DNA of 11,896 nucleotides from Spirochaetales bacterium. GTDB taxonomy: Bacteria; Spirochaetota; Spirochaetia; Sphaerochaetales; Sphaerochaetaceae. Below are positions 1-7,720 of the stretch, piece after piece (position 1 is the first letter of the stretch; each line of letters opens with the position of its first letter). Location: positions 1-11,896 of the forward strand of contig JAAYQY010000068.1 in the NCBI GenBank assembly GCA_012519125.1. The letters run 5' to 3'. The notes beneath the pieces are model-generated. The model had not been told where the DNA came from. It saw only the letters and a program-made list of their open reading frames with translations, and did no database searches. The translations under genes were made by a program, and so were the position numbers.

Positions 1-3000
1 GCTCGGGTTCCTCCCTCTTTGTGTTTCCCGGAGGCAGGCTTGAGTGTCAGGAAGGGCATGAATATCTTCGCAACAGCATCTACTCGCTGGTGAATCCGGA
101 CAATGTGGACGGGGTCATTACCTGGGCTTCCGCTCTTACCGGTTCGGTTGGCTTCACTGAAGTACAGAACTTTCTTTCCACCTTCTCCCCACTTCCTTTG
201 GTCTCCATCGGAATCAAGCAGGGGGGCTGTCCGGTGGTCTCCTTCGATGCCTATTCGGGAGTTCAGGCGGTAATCCTGCACTGCATCACCAAACACCAGG
301 GGAAACGGATAGCCTTCATCAGAGGACCGGAGAACCACTACTCGGCACAGGATCGGTACCGTGCGTATTGCGATACCTTGGACCAGACAGGCCTGGTGTT
401 CGATGCAAAGCTGGTCAGTGACCCCTTTCCCTGGACCGAGGGGGCAAAGGCAATGGATCAACTGCTCGTGGAGCGTGGTCTTGTTCCGGGACAGGATTTC
501 GATACCCTTGCCTGCTCCAGTGACATGATGATGTTCGATGCCGGCAAGCAATTGCAGAATGCAGGCTACCAGATACCCCGGGATGTGCGCATCGTCGGCT
601 ACAATGACAGCAGCGAGAGCCATCTTCTTCGCGTTCCCTGCACCACGGCAAGGATGCCAGTGAACGAGCTTGCAAGGATGAGTTGGACGCTGTTGGAGAA
701 TCTTCTGGATGGGCAGAAAGCCTCATGCTTCGACATCCTGCTGCCTTCTGTTTTGGTGGTCAGACGCTCTTGTGGCTGTGTCTACTCCTTGGGTACCGAA
801 GAGCAAGCACGGGCTATGGTGGGCACCAAGCAATCCTACCTCACCTGGCTCTTGCAAAGCTTCACCGTACCTGAAGAGTACCAAGAGGAGGTTTCTCAGC
901 TGCTGTATACCGGAAACGAGCCCGATTTTTCCCTCCTTGAGCGCTTCTCCTATCGATTTCTTGACCGTGGAGGGGATCCAAACCTCCTTTCCGAGGCTCT
1001 GCACTGGTTTGAGCTCTTCCATGCAAATGAACGCTTTTTGCGTGAATACTCAGCTTCCATCCGCGACCTCTTCCTACGCCAGCGGGACCTGGTGGCACAC
1101 GAGCATGCCTACCGTCTTTCCCTGCAGGCGAAACGGTTGGACGAACTCAAATGCGACCTCTTGGGCGTACGTGAGGTCTCCGCAATTCCAGCCCTTCTGG
1201 CAAAACACCTGCTTACCCTTGGGTTGGAAGCTTGCTTCTTGGTCCTCTATAAGGATGATAGGGAGAGTATGTTTCTTGGAGGATACAGCGGATCTCTGAT
1301 CATAGGCGAGCAGCAACGGTTTGCCAAACATCTCTTGCTTCCTCCCTCCCTGAAACAGCAGATGGAGTGTGGCGTCTATGTGGTGGAAAGCTTGTTTATG
1401 GACAACCAGCCGCTTGGCTACCTGGTCATCGGGACGAGCCTGTTCAATGGTGGTGTCATGGAAGAACTGCGCACCTCTCTCAGTTCTGCGCTCAAGGGAG
1501 CTTTCCTCCTCGATGCCGCCAACCGTGCACGGGAAGAGGCGGAGAAGGCCCAGCGAGCTCGCTCCGAGTTCTTTGCCAATGTCGGGGAGGGGCTGAGGAC
1601 CCCGTTGGAGAGCATTCTTTCACTGATCCAAAACAGCGACCCGAATGTGCAGGCACAAGTGGGAGAACAGATACGATCGGCAACCCATCTCCTGGACCTC
1701 TCGCTCTCCCATACCGGAGAGCTGGAACTTGAGATGAGAACCTATCATCTGGATGAACTTTTCACGGATCTAGTCGAGGCAAACACCCTGCAGTATCATG
1801 GGCCTTCAGATCTTCCCACACTGCTGGGCGATATGATGCGTTTGAAACAGGCGTTCGCCATCGTCTGCAACCATATCCGCAAAGAGGGTGGTGAAGCTCA
1901 CCTTACGGTCCGTCTTCTGGTGGAGGGTGTTGAGTGTACCTTCGCTTCCTCGATCGGGACGTGGAAGGCATCCATGGGAAAACAAGACCCCAGTCTCTCT
2001 TTGGCACAACGCATCGTGTTGATGAGCGGCGGCTTGGTCACCCTCAAGGGCAACTCAATCCAGTTCCGGCTCAGTTGGCCGAGTCTTGGACCTGAAAGCC
2101 TTCCGGTTCTGGGTAGCCAGGTTTTCTATCTCGCCTCAGGGGCGGAGACAGAAGTCCCTCCAGTCTTTTCCGAGCTTGGTCCGGTTACACTCTTCAAAGT
2201 ATCAAATCTTAACAGGAGCACAATCAGCCAGCTTGAGGGTGGATTGCTTGCTTGGGATGGAAGCCGTGAGGATGCGGAGCTCGAACTTGCCTTGAACCTG
2301 CTTTCCAGGCATAGCCAACTATCCAAGACCGCGCTAGCCTGTTTCCACGCTCCATCCAACCATGAAAGTCTTCATGCTGCGCTCTCCTCCGTTCCAAGAG
2401 AAGCCTCGGCTTTGGGCTTGCTGTTGGTTGTGGGCGCTTCATTTCCTGATGTTCCGGTCATCGAGCACATCCAGCACTGTACCCATGAAGAGGTGTTGGA
2501 CCTTGTCCGCACCCAACCTATCGGACTTTTGGTCAGTGATGTCTTCGATCCTTTGCTCTATGAACAGGTGCGCAGAATCACCAGCGCTCCGATTGTCCTG
2601 GTAAGGGAGAGTTGGAGGCGGGATGAGGCGGAGCAGCTGAGCCTGATACCCAGACTCGTAATCGCTCACCGTTGTGTGGAGGACAGCAGCGAATTCCAGA
2701 CCCGGCTGATCAGCCTGTATGCAACCGGTGAGGTGCTTCCACCCCTGACCGGTGCTTTGGTCAAGCGTGCCGTTGTCTTTTTGGCCGAGCATGCCACCAA
2801 GTCAGTCTCCAGATGGCAGCTTTCCGAGGCGGTGAATGTCAGTGAGGACTACCTTACCAGAATTTTCCGCAAGGAGCTCGGTCTCTCTCCCTGGGACTAC
2901 CTGAACCGCTACCGTATCTATCTTGCAACCATCCTGCTCAAGGAGTCCACCCTTACCATCAATGAGGTGGCAAGCCAGACTGGCTTCCAGGACCAAGCGT

Positions 3001-3068
3001 ATTTTTGCAGGGTATTCAGGAAGATCAAGGGGTGCGCCCCCACCAAGGTCCGTTCAGCCACAGAATGA
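1..3068 (+). CDS. Hybrid regulator: LacI-type sensor, GAF-like, degenerate histidine kinase and receiver, AraC output (5' partial)
   Basis: This is probably a one-component transcription factor that senses a sugar and binds DNA. The frame is open to the left edge and enters in the middle of a sugar-binding lobe, so the GTG at 21 is not the true start; by analogy about 30-35 residues are missing. Numbering from that GTG: residues 1-253 are a LacI/periplasmic-binding-like domain ending in VVRRSCGC; 255-375 are helical; 380-495 are GAF-like; 500-516 are a charged helix; 517-580 are a HisKA remnant (FFANVGEGLRTPL, with E523 at the phospho-histidine position); 600-688 are an ATPase remnant without clear G boxes; about 690-905 are receiver-like but lack the acidic pair; 910-1012 are two AraC helix-turn-helices (SEDYLTRIFRKELGLSPWDY, then GFQDQAYFCRVFRK). 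The domain order matches a family I recall from Chloroflexi and spirochaetes. Its target is unknown; the carbohydrate operon downstream is a candidate. I see no terminator before the next promoter. Confidence 0.9.
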   Translation, partial: SGSSLFVFPGGRLECQEGHEYLRNSIYSLVNPDNVDGVITWASALTGSVGFTEVQNFLSTFSPLPLVSIGIKQGGCPVVSFDAYSGVQAVILHCITKHQGKRIAFIRGPENHYSAQDRYRAYCDTLDQTGLVFDAKLVSDPFPWTEGAKAMDQLLVERGLVPGQDFDTLACSSDMMMFDAGKQLQNAGYQIPRDVRIVGYNDSSESHLLRVPCTTARMPVNELARMSWTLLENLLDGQKASCFDILLPSVLVVRRSCGCVYSLGTEEQARAMVGTKQSYLTWLLQSFTVPEEYQEEVSQLLYTGNEPDFSLLERFSYRFLDRGGDPNLLSEALHWFELFHANERFLREYSASIRDLFLRQRDLVAHEHAYRLSLQAKRLDELKCDLLGVREVSAIPALLAKHLLTLGLEACFLVLYKDDRESMFLGGYSGSLIIGEQQRFAKHLLLPPSLKQQMECGVYVVESLFMDNQPLGYLVIGTSLFNGGVMEELRTSLSSALKGAFLLDAANRAREEAEKAQRARSEFFANVGEGLRTPLESILSLIQNSDPNVQAQVGEQIRSATHLLDLSLSHTGELELEMRTYHLDELFTDLVEANTLQYHGPSDLPTLLGDMMRLKQAFAIVCNHIRKEGGEAHLTVRLLVEGVECTFASSIGTWKASMGKQDPSLSLAQRIVLMSGGLVTLKGNSIQFRLSWPSLGPESLPVLGSQVFYLASGAETEVPPVFSELGPVTLFKVSNLNRSTISQLEGGLLAWDGSREDAELELALNLLSRHSQLSKTALACFHAPSNHESLHAALSSVPREASALGLLLVVGASFPDVPVIEHIQHCTHEEVLDLVRTQPIGLLVSDVFDPLLYEQVRRITSAPIVLVRESWRRDEAEQLSLIPRLVIAHRCVEDSSEFQTRLISLYATGEVLPPLTGALVKRAVVFLAEHATKSVSRWQLSEAVNVSEDYLTRIFRKELGLSPWDYLNRYRIYLATILLKESTLTINEVASQTGFQDQAYFCRVFRKIKGCAPTKVRSATE

Positions 3069-3082
3069 TGTGGTTGCTGTGC

Positions 3083-3112
3083 TTGACAAAGGGATACGCC
3101 CAACCCTATTAT
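3083..3112 (+). promoter_or_regulatory. sigma70-type promoter of the padR-DUF2812 operon
   Basis: TTGACA at 3083-3088 and TATTAT at 3107-3112 are 18 bp apart. The -35 box is a perfect consensus and the -10 box matches 5 of 6. Transcription would start near 3119, inside the first of two palindromes, which is a good arrangement for repression. The promoter lies only 14 bases after the stop of the upstream regulator gene. Confidence 0.75.
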
Positions 3113-3143
3113 ATCGCAGTGCGATGTATAGCATCGCGATGTA
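3113..3143. promoter_or_regulatory. Twin palindromes, probable PadR autoregulatory operator
   Basis: Two palindromes lie next to each other just after the -10 box. ATCGCA-G-TGCGAT occupies 3113-3125 and CATCGCGATG occupies 3132-3141. The 8-mer GCGATGTA also occurs twice, at 3121-3128 and 3136-3143. Both palindromes share the ATCGC/GCGAT core, as expected for two dimers of one repressor. PadR-family proteins commonly repress their own operons through such inverted repeats; that this PadR binds here is inferred from position. Confidence 0.6.
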
Positions 3144-3153
3144 AGGTGGTTGC

Positions 3154-3465
3154 ATGGATACTCATATCAGAAAAGTGTACGTTCCCATGACCGAAACAGG
3201 GTTTTACATCCTGCTTTGCCTCCAACAGCCTATGCATGGCTATGGGATTGTCCAAAAGGTGAAGGAGTTGACTGATGGAACCATTCTGCTCAGCCCCGGT
3301 ACCATGTATGGAAGTCTTTCCAAGATGGAAAAGGATAGGCTGATAGCACTGATCCGCGAGGAGGAGAAGCGCAAAATCTACCAGATCACCGACCTGGGAC
3401 GTGAAGTGCTTGCCTTGGAGAAGGAGAGGATCATTCGGTTGTATCGGAATATGGAGGAGGTATGA
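3154..3465 (+). CDS. PadR-family transcriptional regulator
   Basis: This is a 103-residue winged-helix repressor, the usual length for the short PadR class. Hallmarks are the first helix with LLCLQQPMHGYGIVQ (residues 20-34), the recognition region SPGTMYGSLSKM (47-58), and a wing ending KIYQITDLGREVL, followed by a C-terminal helix that normally makes the dimer. The ATG at 3154 has AAGGTGG 5 bases upstream; an in-frame ATG at 3187 (MTETGFY) is an alternative with weaker support. The gene overlaps the DUF2812 gene by ATGA, so the two are translationally coupled. Regulators of this class usually respond to small molecules or envelope stress; the signal here cannot be read from the sequence. 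Confidence 0.93.
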   Translation: MDTHIRKVYVPMTETGFYILLCLQQPMHGYGIVQKVKELTDGTILLSPGTMYGSLSKMEKDRLIALIREEEKRKIYQITDLGREVLALEKERIIRLYRNMEEV

Positions 3466-4007
3466 TGATGAAAAAGAGGGTGATGGTGAGGTTTTTCACA
3501 ATCCCTGAGTATGAGCGGGAGTGTCTTTTTTTACAGGAACAGCACAGACAGGGGTGGAAGTTGGTTTCTGTATATTTTCCTGGCATCTACCTCTTTGAGG
3601 CCTGCGAGCCCGAAGAGGTGGTCTACCAATTGGACTTCAACGAGGAAGGGAGGAAGGAACTTCACTCCTATGTGCAGATATTCAAAGACTGCGGATGGGA
3701 ATACCTGTTCTCCTACATGGGGTACTCCTATTTCAGGAAACCGATGAAAGCTATGCAGCAACAGGAGAGCATCTTTTGTGATGATGCTTCCCGCCTGGAT
3801 ATGATGCGCCGTGTTTTCAAGAGCCGCATGATTCCTTTGGTTGTGCTCTTTGCGTTGGTCATCCTGCCCCAGACCTTCCTGCAGGCAAGTCAGCGTGATG
3901 GCTCTCTTCACTCGTTCTTCTTTTACACCTATGTGGTGTTATTCGTCTTCTACCTCTATATCTTTGTGCGTTTCTTTTTGCACTATCGGAAGCTTTCCCG
4001 TTCGTGA
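3462..4007 (+). CDS. DUF2812 domain membrane protein
   Basis: Residues 1-115 resemble DUF2812: an early aromatic and acidic stretch (FFTIPEYERECLFLQEQ), GWKLVSV, YLFEACEPEEVVYQLDF, then CGWEYLFSYMGYSYFRKP. Two hydrophobic segments follow at about 122-140 and 151-173, with a short loop between them and a basic tail. The product is therefore probably an inner-membrane protein with a cytoplasmic N-terminal domain. Three ATG codons stand in tandem (3462, 3465, 3468). GGAGGAGG at 3453-3460 is best spaced for 3465 or 3468, although 3462 gives the overlap with padR. DUF2812 genes are often found beside padR, and the pair may form an envelope-sensing module; the molecular function is unknown. Confidence 0.85.
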   Translation: MMMKKRVMVRFFTIPEYERECLFLQEQHRQGWKLVSVYFPGIYLFEACEPEEVVYQLDFNEEGRKELHSYVQIFKDCGWEYLFSYMGYSYFRKPMKAMQQQESIFCDDASRLDMMRRVFKSRMIPLVVLFALVILPQTFLQASQRDGSLHSFFFYTYVVLFVFYLYIFVRFFLHYRKLSRS

Positions 4008-4116
4008 AAATAGATATGTATTAAATTATACCGATTAAAAGATATCAAAAAGGGAAGTTTTTGGAAAAATCCGAGAAAAATGTCGGAAAAGTACAAGAGC
4101 CTCCCTGCATTGTCCG
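4008..4116 (+). promoter_or_regulatory. AT-rich leader with phased A-tracts and an inverted repeat, upstream of the carbohydrate operon
   Basis: This gap must hold the promoter of the importer operon unless that operon is read through from DUF2812. A-tracts begin at 4065, 4076 and 4087, exactly 11 bp apart, with further A- or T-tracts at 4037-4040, 4047-4051 and 4058-4062. This spacing favours intrinsic bending. TCCGA (4070-4074) and TCGGA (4083-4087) form an inverted repeat across the tracts. I find no convincing -35 box; a TATTAA-like -10 at 4019-4024 is weak. A poor core promoter beside bent DNA would suit an activator-dependent promoter, but that is inference. Confidence 0.4.
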
Positions 4117-4158
4117 TTGGCCCTGACCTATGCTGAACATGCGAGGTTGCAAACGGAT

Positions 4159-5082
4159 ATGGTACAAAAGAGCGGCACCAAACAGCTGATGCGGGAGATC
4201 AAGCGACATAGGTCTGTCTATGTATTGCTGGCTGTCCCCTTTGTTTATTACATCATTTTCAAGTATATCCCCATCTTCAATGGGCAGATTGCATTCAAGG
4301 ACTACATGGCCCTGGACGGGGTGCTTGGAAGCAGCTGGATTGGGTTTGAGCACTTCAGGACGTTCATCAACTCCTACTACTTTGTGGAGTTGCTGCGCAA
4401 TACGCTGATGTATAGCTTCGGCAAGCTGGTTTTCAGCCTTCCGTTGGCTATCATCTTGGCGATTGCCATCTATGAGAGCAACCGACCCCACCTGCGCAAG
4501 ATAGTGCAGACACTGGCCTATCTTCCCCACTTCCTCTCCTGGGTAATCATGTACGGAATCCTGCTTGCCCTTCTTGCCCCTGGTGACGGAATTCTCAACG
4601 ATATCATCAAGATGTTTGGCGGCAAGCCGATTGACTTTCTCACCAATACCGATGCATTTCCGTGGATTGTCATCCTCAGTGATGCATGGAAGGAGATGGG
4701 TTGGAGTGCCATCATCTTCATCGCCGCTCTCATGGGCATAGACCCCTCACTCTTTGAGGCTGCCCTGGTGGAAGGAGCCAACTCCTGGCAGCGGGTTCGC
4801 TACATCACCCTGCCTTCCATCCGGCCGGTTATCCTGATAGTGGTTCTGCTTCGTTTGGGTACCATCCTCGATGCAGGGTTCAACCAAATCTTCATGCTCT
4901 ATTCTACACCGGTGCTTTCGGTTGCCGATATCATCGACACCTGGGTCTATCGTCAAGGGCTTCTGGAGTTCCAGTTCGGCCTTGCCACCGCAGTCGGCTT
5001 GTTCAAGGGAGTCATCGGGATGTTCCTGATCCTTGGTTCAAACCGCCTGGTAAAACGCTTCGGCGGCAACCCACTTTTTTAG
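4159..5082 (+). CDS. Carbohydrate ABC importer permease, LplB/YteP type (CUT1)
   Basis: This is one of two integral membrane subunits of an oligosaccharide importer. From the ATG at 4159 it has 307 residues. The N-terminal basic stretch MREIKRHRSVY leads into the first membrane helix, then IFNGQIAFKDY, as in LplB relatives. The ATPase-docking EAA loop is intact: EAALVEGANSWQRVRYITLP at residues 200-219. Several hydrophobic segments (about 18-36, 74-104, 116-139, 168-191, 218-236, 276-294) fit the usual six-helix plan. The frame extends back to a TTG at 4117, but that codon has no Shine-Dalgarno; the ATG at 4159 has GAGG at 4143-4146, a rather long 12 bases away, so the start is only moderately certain. 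The stop at 5080-5082 overlaps the ribosome-binding site of the next gene. Confidence 0.93.
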   Translation: MVQKSGTKQLMREIKRHRSVYVLLAVPFVYYIIFKYIPIFNGQIAFKDYMALDGVLGSSWIGFEHFRTFINSYYFVELLRNTLMYSFGKLVFSLPLAIILAIAIYESNRPHLRKIVQTLAYLPHFLSWVIMYGILLALLAPGDGILNDIIKMFGGKPIDFLTNTDAFPWIVILSDAWKEMGWSAIIFIAALMGIDPSLFEAALVEGANSWQRVRYITLPSIRPVILIVVLLRLGTILDAGFNQIFMLYSTPVLSVADIIDTWVYRQGLLEFQFGLATAVGLFKGVIGMFLILGSNRLVKRFGGNPLF

Positions 5083-5089
5083 GAGACGG

Positions 5090-6013
5090 ATGATGGAACA
5101 GAAGATTAAAAAGCCGAAGGGACGTTTCACTTCAGTAGCAGTCAGGCCCACTGCCGCCGACCACAGCTTCAACTTGGTGGTGGATATCTTTCTGATGGGG
5201 CTGTTGGTTATCATCGCAGTTCCCCTGTGGAGTACGATCACCCTCTCCTTCAGGCCGAACGATTACATCGGCAACAACTTGCAAGGTATGTTTCTGGCCC
5301 CTTGGCAGTGGTCAAATGCAGCGTACAAGGCGCTCTTGGGGAATGCAGGCTTTGTGTTGGCCTTCGGCAACAGCGTGAAGATCTTGATTGGGGGCGTGGT
5401 CACCGCCTTGCTTCTGACCATCCCGCTTGCGTACGTGCTTTCGATCCACACGCTTCCTGGGAGACGCTATCTGAACCTTTTGATCATCATCCCGTATGTG
5501 TTCAACGTGGGAATGATTCCATCCTACTTGCTGGTGACCAACCTTGGGCTCATCGACAAGCTTGCAGCAGTCTTCCTGCCCGGAGCGATCAGCACCTACA
5601 ACTGCCTGATCATGCGCTCTTTCTTTGAAGGCATCCCCAACGAGCTGAAAGAGTCGGCACGCATAGACGGGGCAACCGAAATCCAGGTGCTGATGCTGGT
5701 GATCCTCCCGCTTTCCAAGGCGATCATCATGACCATCGGTCTCTTCTACGGGGTTTCGTTCTGGAACGACTTCTTCCATGCCATGCTCTATTTGAACAAC
5801 AACCAGTTGCAGCCGCTTCCGATTCTGCTTCGCAACATCCTGATGGCCAGTGGCATGAACGAGTATGTGGAAGTGAACGCCTTCGGGGATGCACCGATTG
5901 CCGCCATCAAGGCTGCATCGGTTTTCATGAGCGCCATTCCTATGGTCATCGCCTATCCGTTCATCCAGAAGTATTTCACCAAGGGAACTCTGCTGGGAAG
6001 CGTGAAGGGGTAA
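5090..6013 (+). CDS. Carbohydrate ABC importer permease, LplC/YtcP type (CUT1)
   Basis: This second permease subunit pairs with the preceding LplB-type protein. It has 307 residues, typical of the family. The EAA loop reads ELKESARIDGATEIQVLMLV and continues ILP (residues 185-207), with E188 and G194 in the conserved positions. LSFRPNDYIG after the first helix and a C-terminal FTKGTLLGSVKG are characteristic of the YtcP/LplC group. AGGAG at 5081-5085 serves two in-frame ATG codons, 5090 and 5093; the second has the better spacing. The gap to the upstream stop is 7 bases, so the two permeases are certainly cotranscribed. An ATPase gene is absent nearby, so the pair presumably uses a shared MsmX-like ATPase. 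Confidence 0.94.
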   Translation: MMEQKIKKPKGRFTSVAVRPTAADHSFNLVVDIFLMGLLVIIAVPLWSTITLSFRPNDYIGNNLQGMFLAPWQWSNAAYKALLGNAGFVLAFGNSVKILIGGVVTALLLTIPLAYVLSIHTLPGRRYLNLLIIIPYVFNVGMIPSYLLVTNLGLIDKLAAVFLPGAISTYNCLIMRSFFEGIPNELKESARIDGATEIQVLMLVILPLSKAIIMTIGLFYGVSFWNDFFHAMLYLNNNQLQPLPILLRNILMASGMNEYVEVNAFGDAPIAAIKAASVFMSAIPMVIAYPFIQKYFTKGTLLGSVKG

Positions 6014-6060
6014 CCCTGCTGCCAGCTTTGCTTCGAGCATATGTGTATTTGGTAATTCAT

Positions 6061-6068
6061 AAGGAGGA
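6061..6068 (+). promoter_or_regulatory. Very strong ribosome-binding site of the solute-binding protein gene
   Basis: AAGGAGGA lies 6 bases before the ATG at 6075 and is close to a full anti-Shine-Dalgarno match. It is stronger than the sites before the two permeases, which fits the common need for more binding protein than membrane subunits. Confidence 0.8.
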
Positions 6069-6074
6069 TTTGTT

Positions 6075-7652
6075 ATGAAGAGAACGTGTACCGTTTGCAT
6101 CGCACTCGTTGCGTTGCTGTCCCTCGTCAGCCTGCCTTTGTTCAGTCAGGGTACCGCTGATCAGGCAAAGGCCAGCGGCCCTACCACCATTGAACTGTGG
6201 TATGGTGCTGCCATCACCGAAGCTGGACCGCCTCCTGCCGATTGGGTAGGCTTTCAGATCATCAAAGACAAGCTCAACATCGAGCTCAAGCTGACCGCTC
6301 TGCCTTCGAATGAGAGCGACCAGGACGTGAAGGTACAGGCCGCCGCTGCCGCCAACAACCTTCCCGACCTGTTCATGGTCCGCCGGGATGTTCTGACTCG
6401 CCTGGTTCCCCAGGGTCTGGTGGCTCCTGTCGACGACCTGTATGAGAAGATGCCGATCCGCACGGCAAAGCATTATGATGAGGTCAGCCGCAGCCATGCC
6501 CGTTTCAACGGAAAGACCTACGGCTTGGCAGACCCCGGTTCCATCACCAAGAACGAAGGACTTTTGGTCCGCAAGGATTGGTTGGACAAGCTTGGTCTCG
6601 CTGTTCCCAAGACCACCGATGAGCTGCTTGCAGTCATGCGTGCTTTCACTTTCGACGATCCTGATGGCAACGGCAAGCATGATACCTATGGGTATGGAGC
6701 CTTCCAAGAGATCAACAACTACGAAGCATGGCCCGGGCGCCGCCTTGAGCCGATTTTCGGAGCTTTCGGGGTAGATGGGACTTGGAACATGACCGCTTCC
6801 AATGCCGGACTGAACATTCTCAAGCCCGAGTTCTTCGATGCCATGAGCCTGCTCAAGCAGATGGCTGATGAAGGGATCATCGATCCGAACTGGCTCGCCT
6901 ACAAGAAGGACGACTTCCGTGCAGCATGGAAGCAGGGTCGCTTCGGCATCATGCGTGAGCAGAATGCAGCATTTGCAGCCACCGCCAACTACGCTCCGTT
7001 CGACAAGAACTTCCCCGACGGTGAGTGGATCATCATCGATCCTCCTACCGGTCCGAAGGGTCATGCCTCGATCGGTCCCTATACTGCCGGCTTCCGCATC
7101 TATGCCATCAGCGCAAAGGCTGTGAAGGAAGGCAAGAAGGACAAGATTGCAGAGTTGCTCGAATGGATGGCTTCCGACGAAGGTTACTACCTGCTCGGTT
7201 GGGGTGTTGAAGGCGTGAACTATACCAAGGATGCCAATGGCATTCCTGTTGCAGCCAACCTCCCCAATCCCGATCTTGCATTCAGCGCACCCGGCGGACA
7301 GACCGTCACCCAGCTGCGCAACATGGTGTTCTACAACGGCGATATCGAGCTGTATGCCCGCTATCCCAAGTACATCACTGCAACCAGCAAGAAAGAGATG
7401 TCTGCTCTCGATGTCCTGCGTGTCATGCAGACCAAGAAGTGGACTCCTGCAGTCGGTTCGGATACCCTTCCGATCCCCAATGCAGATCTCAAGCGTTTCT
7501 ATGAGCAGGGCCTGAGTGAGTTCATCACCGGCAAGCGTTCCCTTACCAGGGAGAACTGGAATAAGTGGATCGACGAGTTCAAGAGACTTGGCGGCCAGGA
7601 CTGGAATGACAAGGGCGTTGCCTTTGCCAAGGAGAACAACCTGCTCAACTAG
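6075..7652 (+). CDS. Extracellular solute-binding protein of the oligosaccharide importer (LplA/YtcQ type)
   Basis: This is the periplasmic receptor that delivers oligosaccharide to the two upstream permeases. It has 525 residues, normal for the large LplA/YtcQ class. A signal peptide spans about residues 1-25 (basic MKR, hydrophobic core, SLPLFSQ before GTADQ). C5 and C8 lie too early and in the wrong context for a lipobox, so the protein is predicted to be soluble in the periplasm. DPDGNGKHDTYG (195-206) is a calcium-binding-like loop typical of the family, and LLVRKDWLDKLGL (163-175) is another family hallmark. The likely ligand, given the adjacent GH105 enzyme, is an unsaturated rhamnogalacturonan or related pectin oligosaccharide; this is inferred from context only. 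A strong hairpin follows the stop codon. Confidence 0.93.
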   Translation: MKRTCTVCIALVALLSLVSLPLFSQGTADQAKASGPTTIELWYGAAITEAGPPPADWVGFQIIKDKLNIELKLTALPSNESDQDVKVQAAAAANNLPDLFMVRRDVLTRLVPQGLVAPVDDLYEKMPIRTAKHYDEVSRSHARFNGKTYGLADPGSITKNEGLLVRKDWLDKLGLAVPKTTDELLAVMRAFTFDDPDGNGKHDTYGYGAFQEINNYEAWPGRRLEPIFGAFGVDGTWNMTASNAGLNILKPEFFDAMSLLKQMADEGIIDPNWLAYKKDDFRAAWKQGRFGIMREQNAAFAATANYAPFDKNFPDGEWIIIDPPTGPKGHASIGPYTAGFRIYAISAKAVKEGKKDKIAELLEWMASDEGYYLLGWGVEGVNYTKDANGIPVAANLPNPDLAFSAPGGQTVTQLRNMVFYNGDIELYARYPKYITATSKKEMSALDVLRVMQTKKWTPAVGSDTLPIPNADLKRFYEQGLSEFITGKRSLTRENWNKWIDEFKRLGGQDWNDKGVAFAKENNLLN

Positions 7653-7667
7653 CAGGAAACGAGTTTT

Positions 7668-7695
7668 ATCCGGCTGTCGAATCCGGCAGCCGGAT
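7668..7695 (+). promoter_or_regulatory. Stable intergenic hairpin between binding-protein and GH105 genes
   Basis: Arms ATCCGGCTGTCG (7668-7679) and CGGCAGCCGGAT (7684-7695) pair over 12 bp with one U-G wobble, leaving an AATC tetraloop. No T-tract follows, so it is not a standard intrinsic terminator. Sitting just after a binding-protein gene, it may protect the upstream mRNA from 3' decay or reduce transcription into the hydrolase gene. It also sequesters the first in-frame ATG (7694) of the next gene. Confidence 0.7.
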
Positions 7696-7707
7696 GATTA
7701 TCTCAAT

Positions 7708-7713
7708 AGAGGA
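7708..7713 (+). promoter_or_regulatory. Ribosome-binding site that decides the GH105 start
   Basis: AGAGGA lies downstream of the ATG at 7694 and just before four tandem ATG codons (7715, 7718, 7721, 7724). Spacing favours 7718 to 7724. The 7694 codon is in the hairpin and has no Shine-Dalgarno of its own. Confidence 0.65.
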
Positions 7714-7720
7714 AATGATG

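Noticed and set aside
4046..4063. CAAAAA-GGGAAG-TTTTTG as a terminator after the DUF2812 gene
   Set aside because: The stem is almost entirely A-T and is not followed by a T-tract. It is better explained as part of the phased A/T-tract region.
4130..4189. A 19-codon frame starting at ATG 4130, overlapping the first permease start
   Set aside because: It has no Shine-Dalgarno and no conserved feature; a leader-peptide role cannot be supported.
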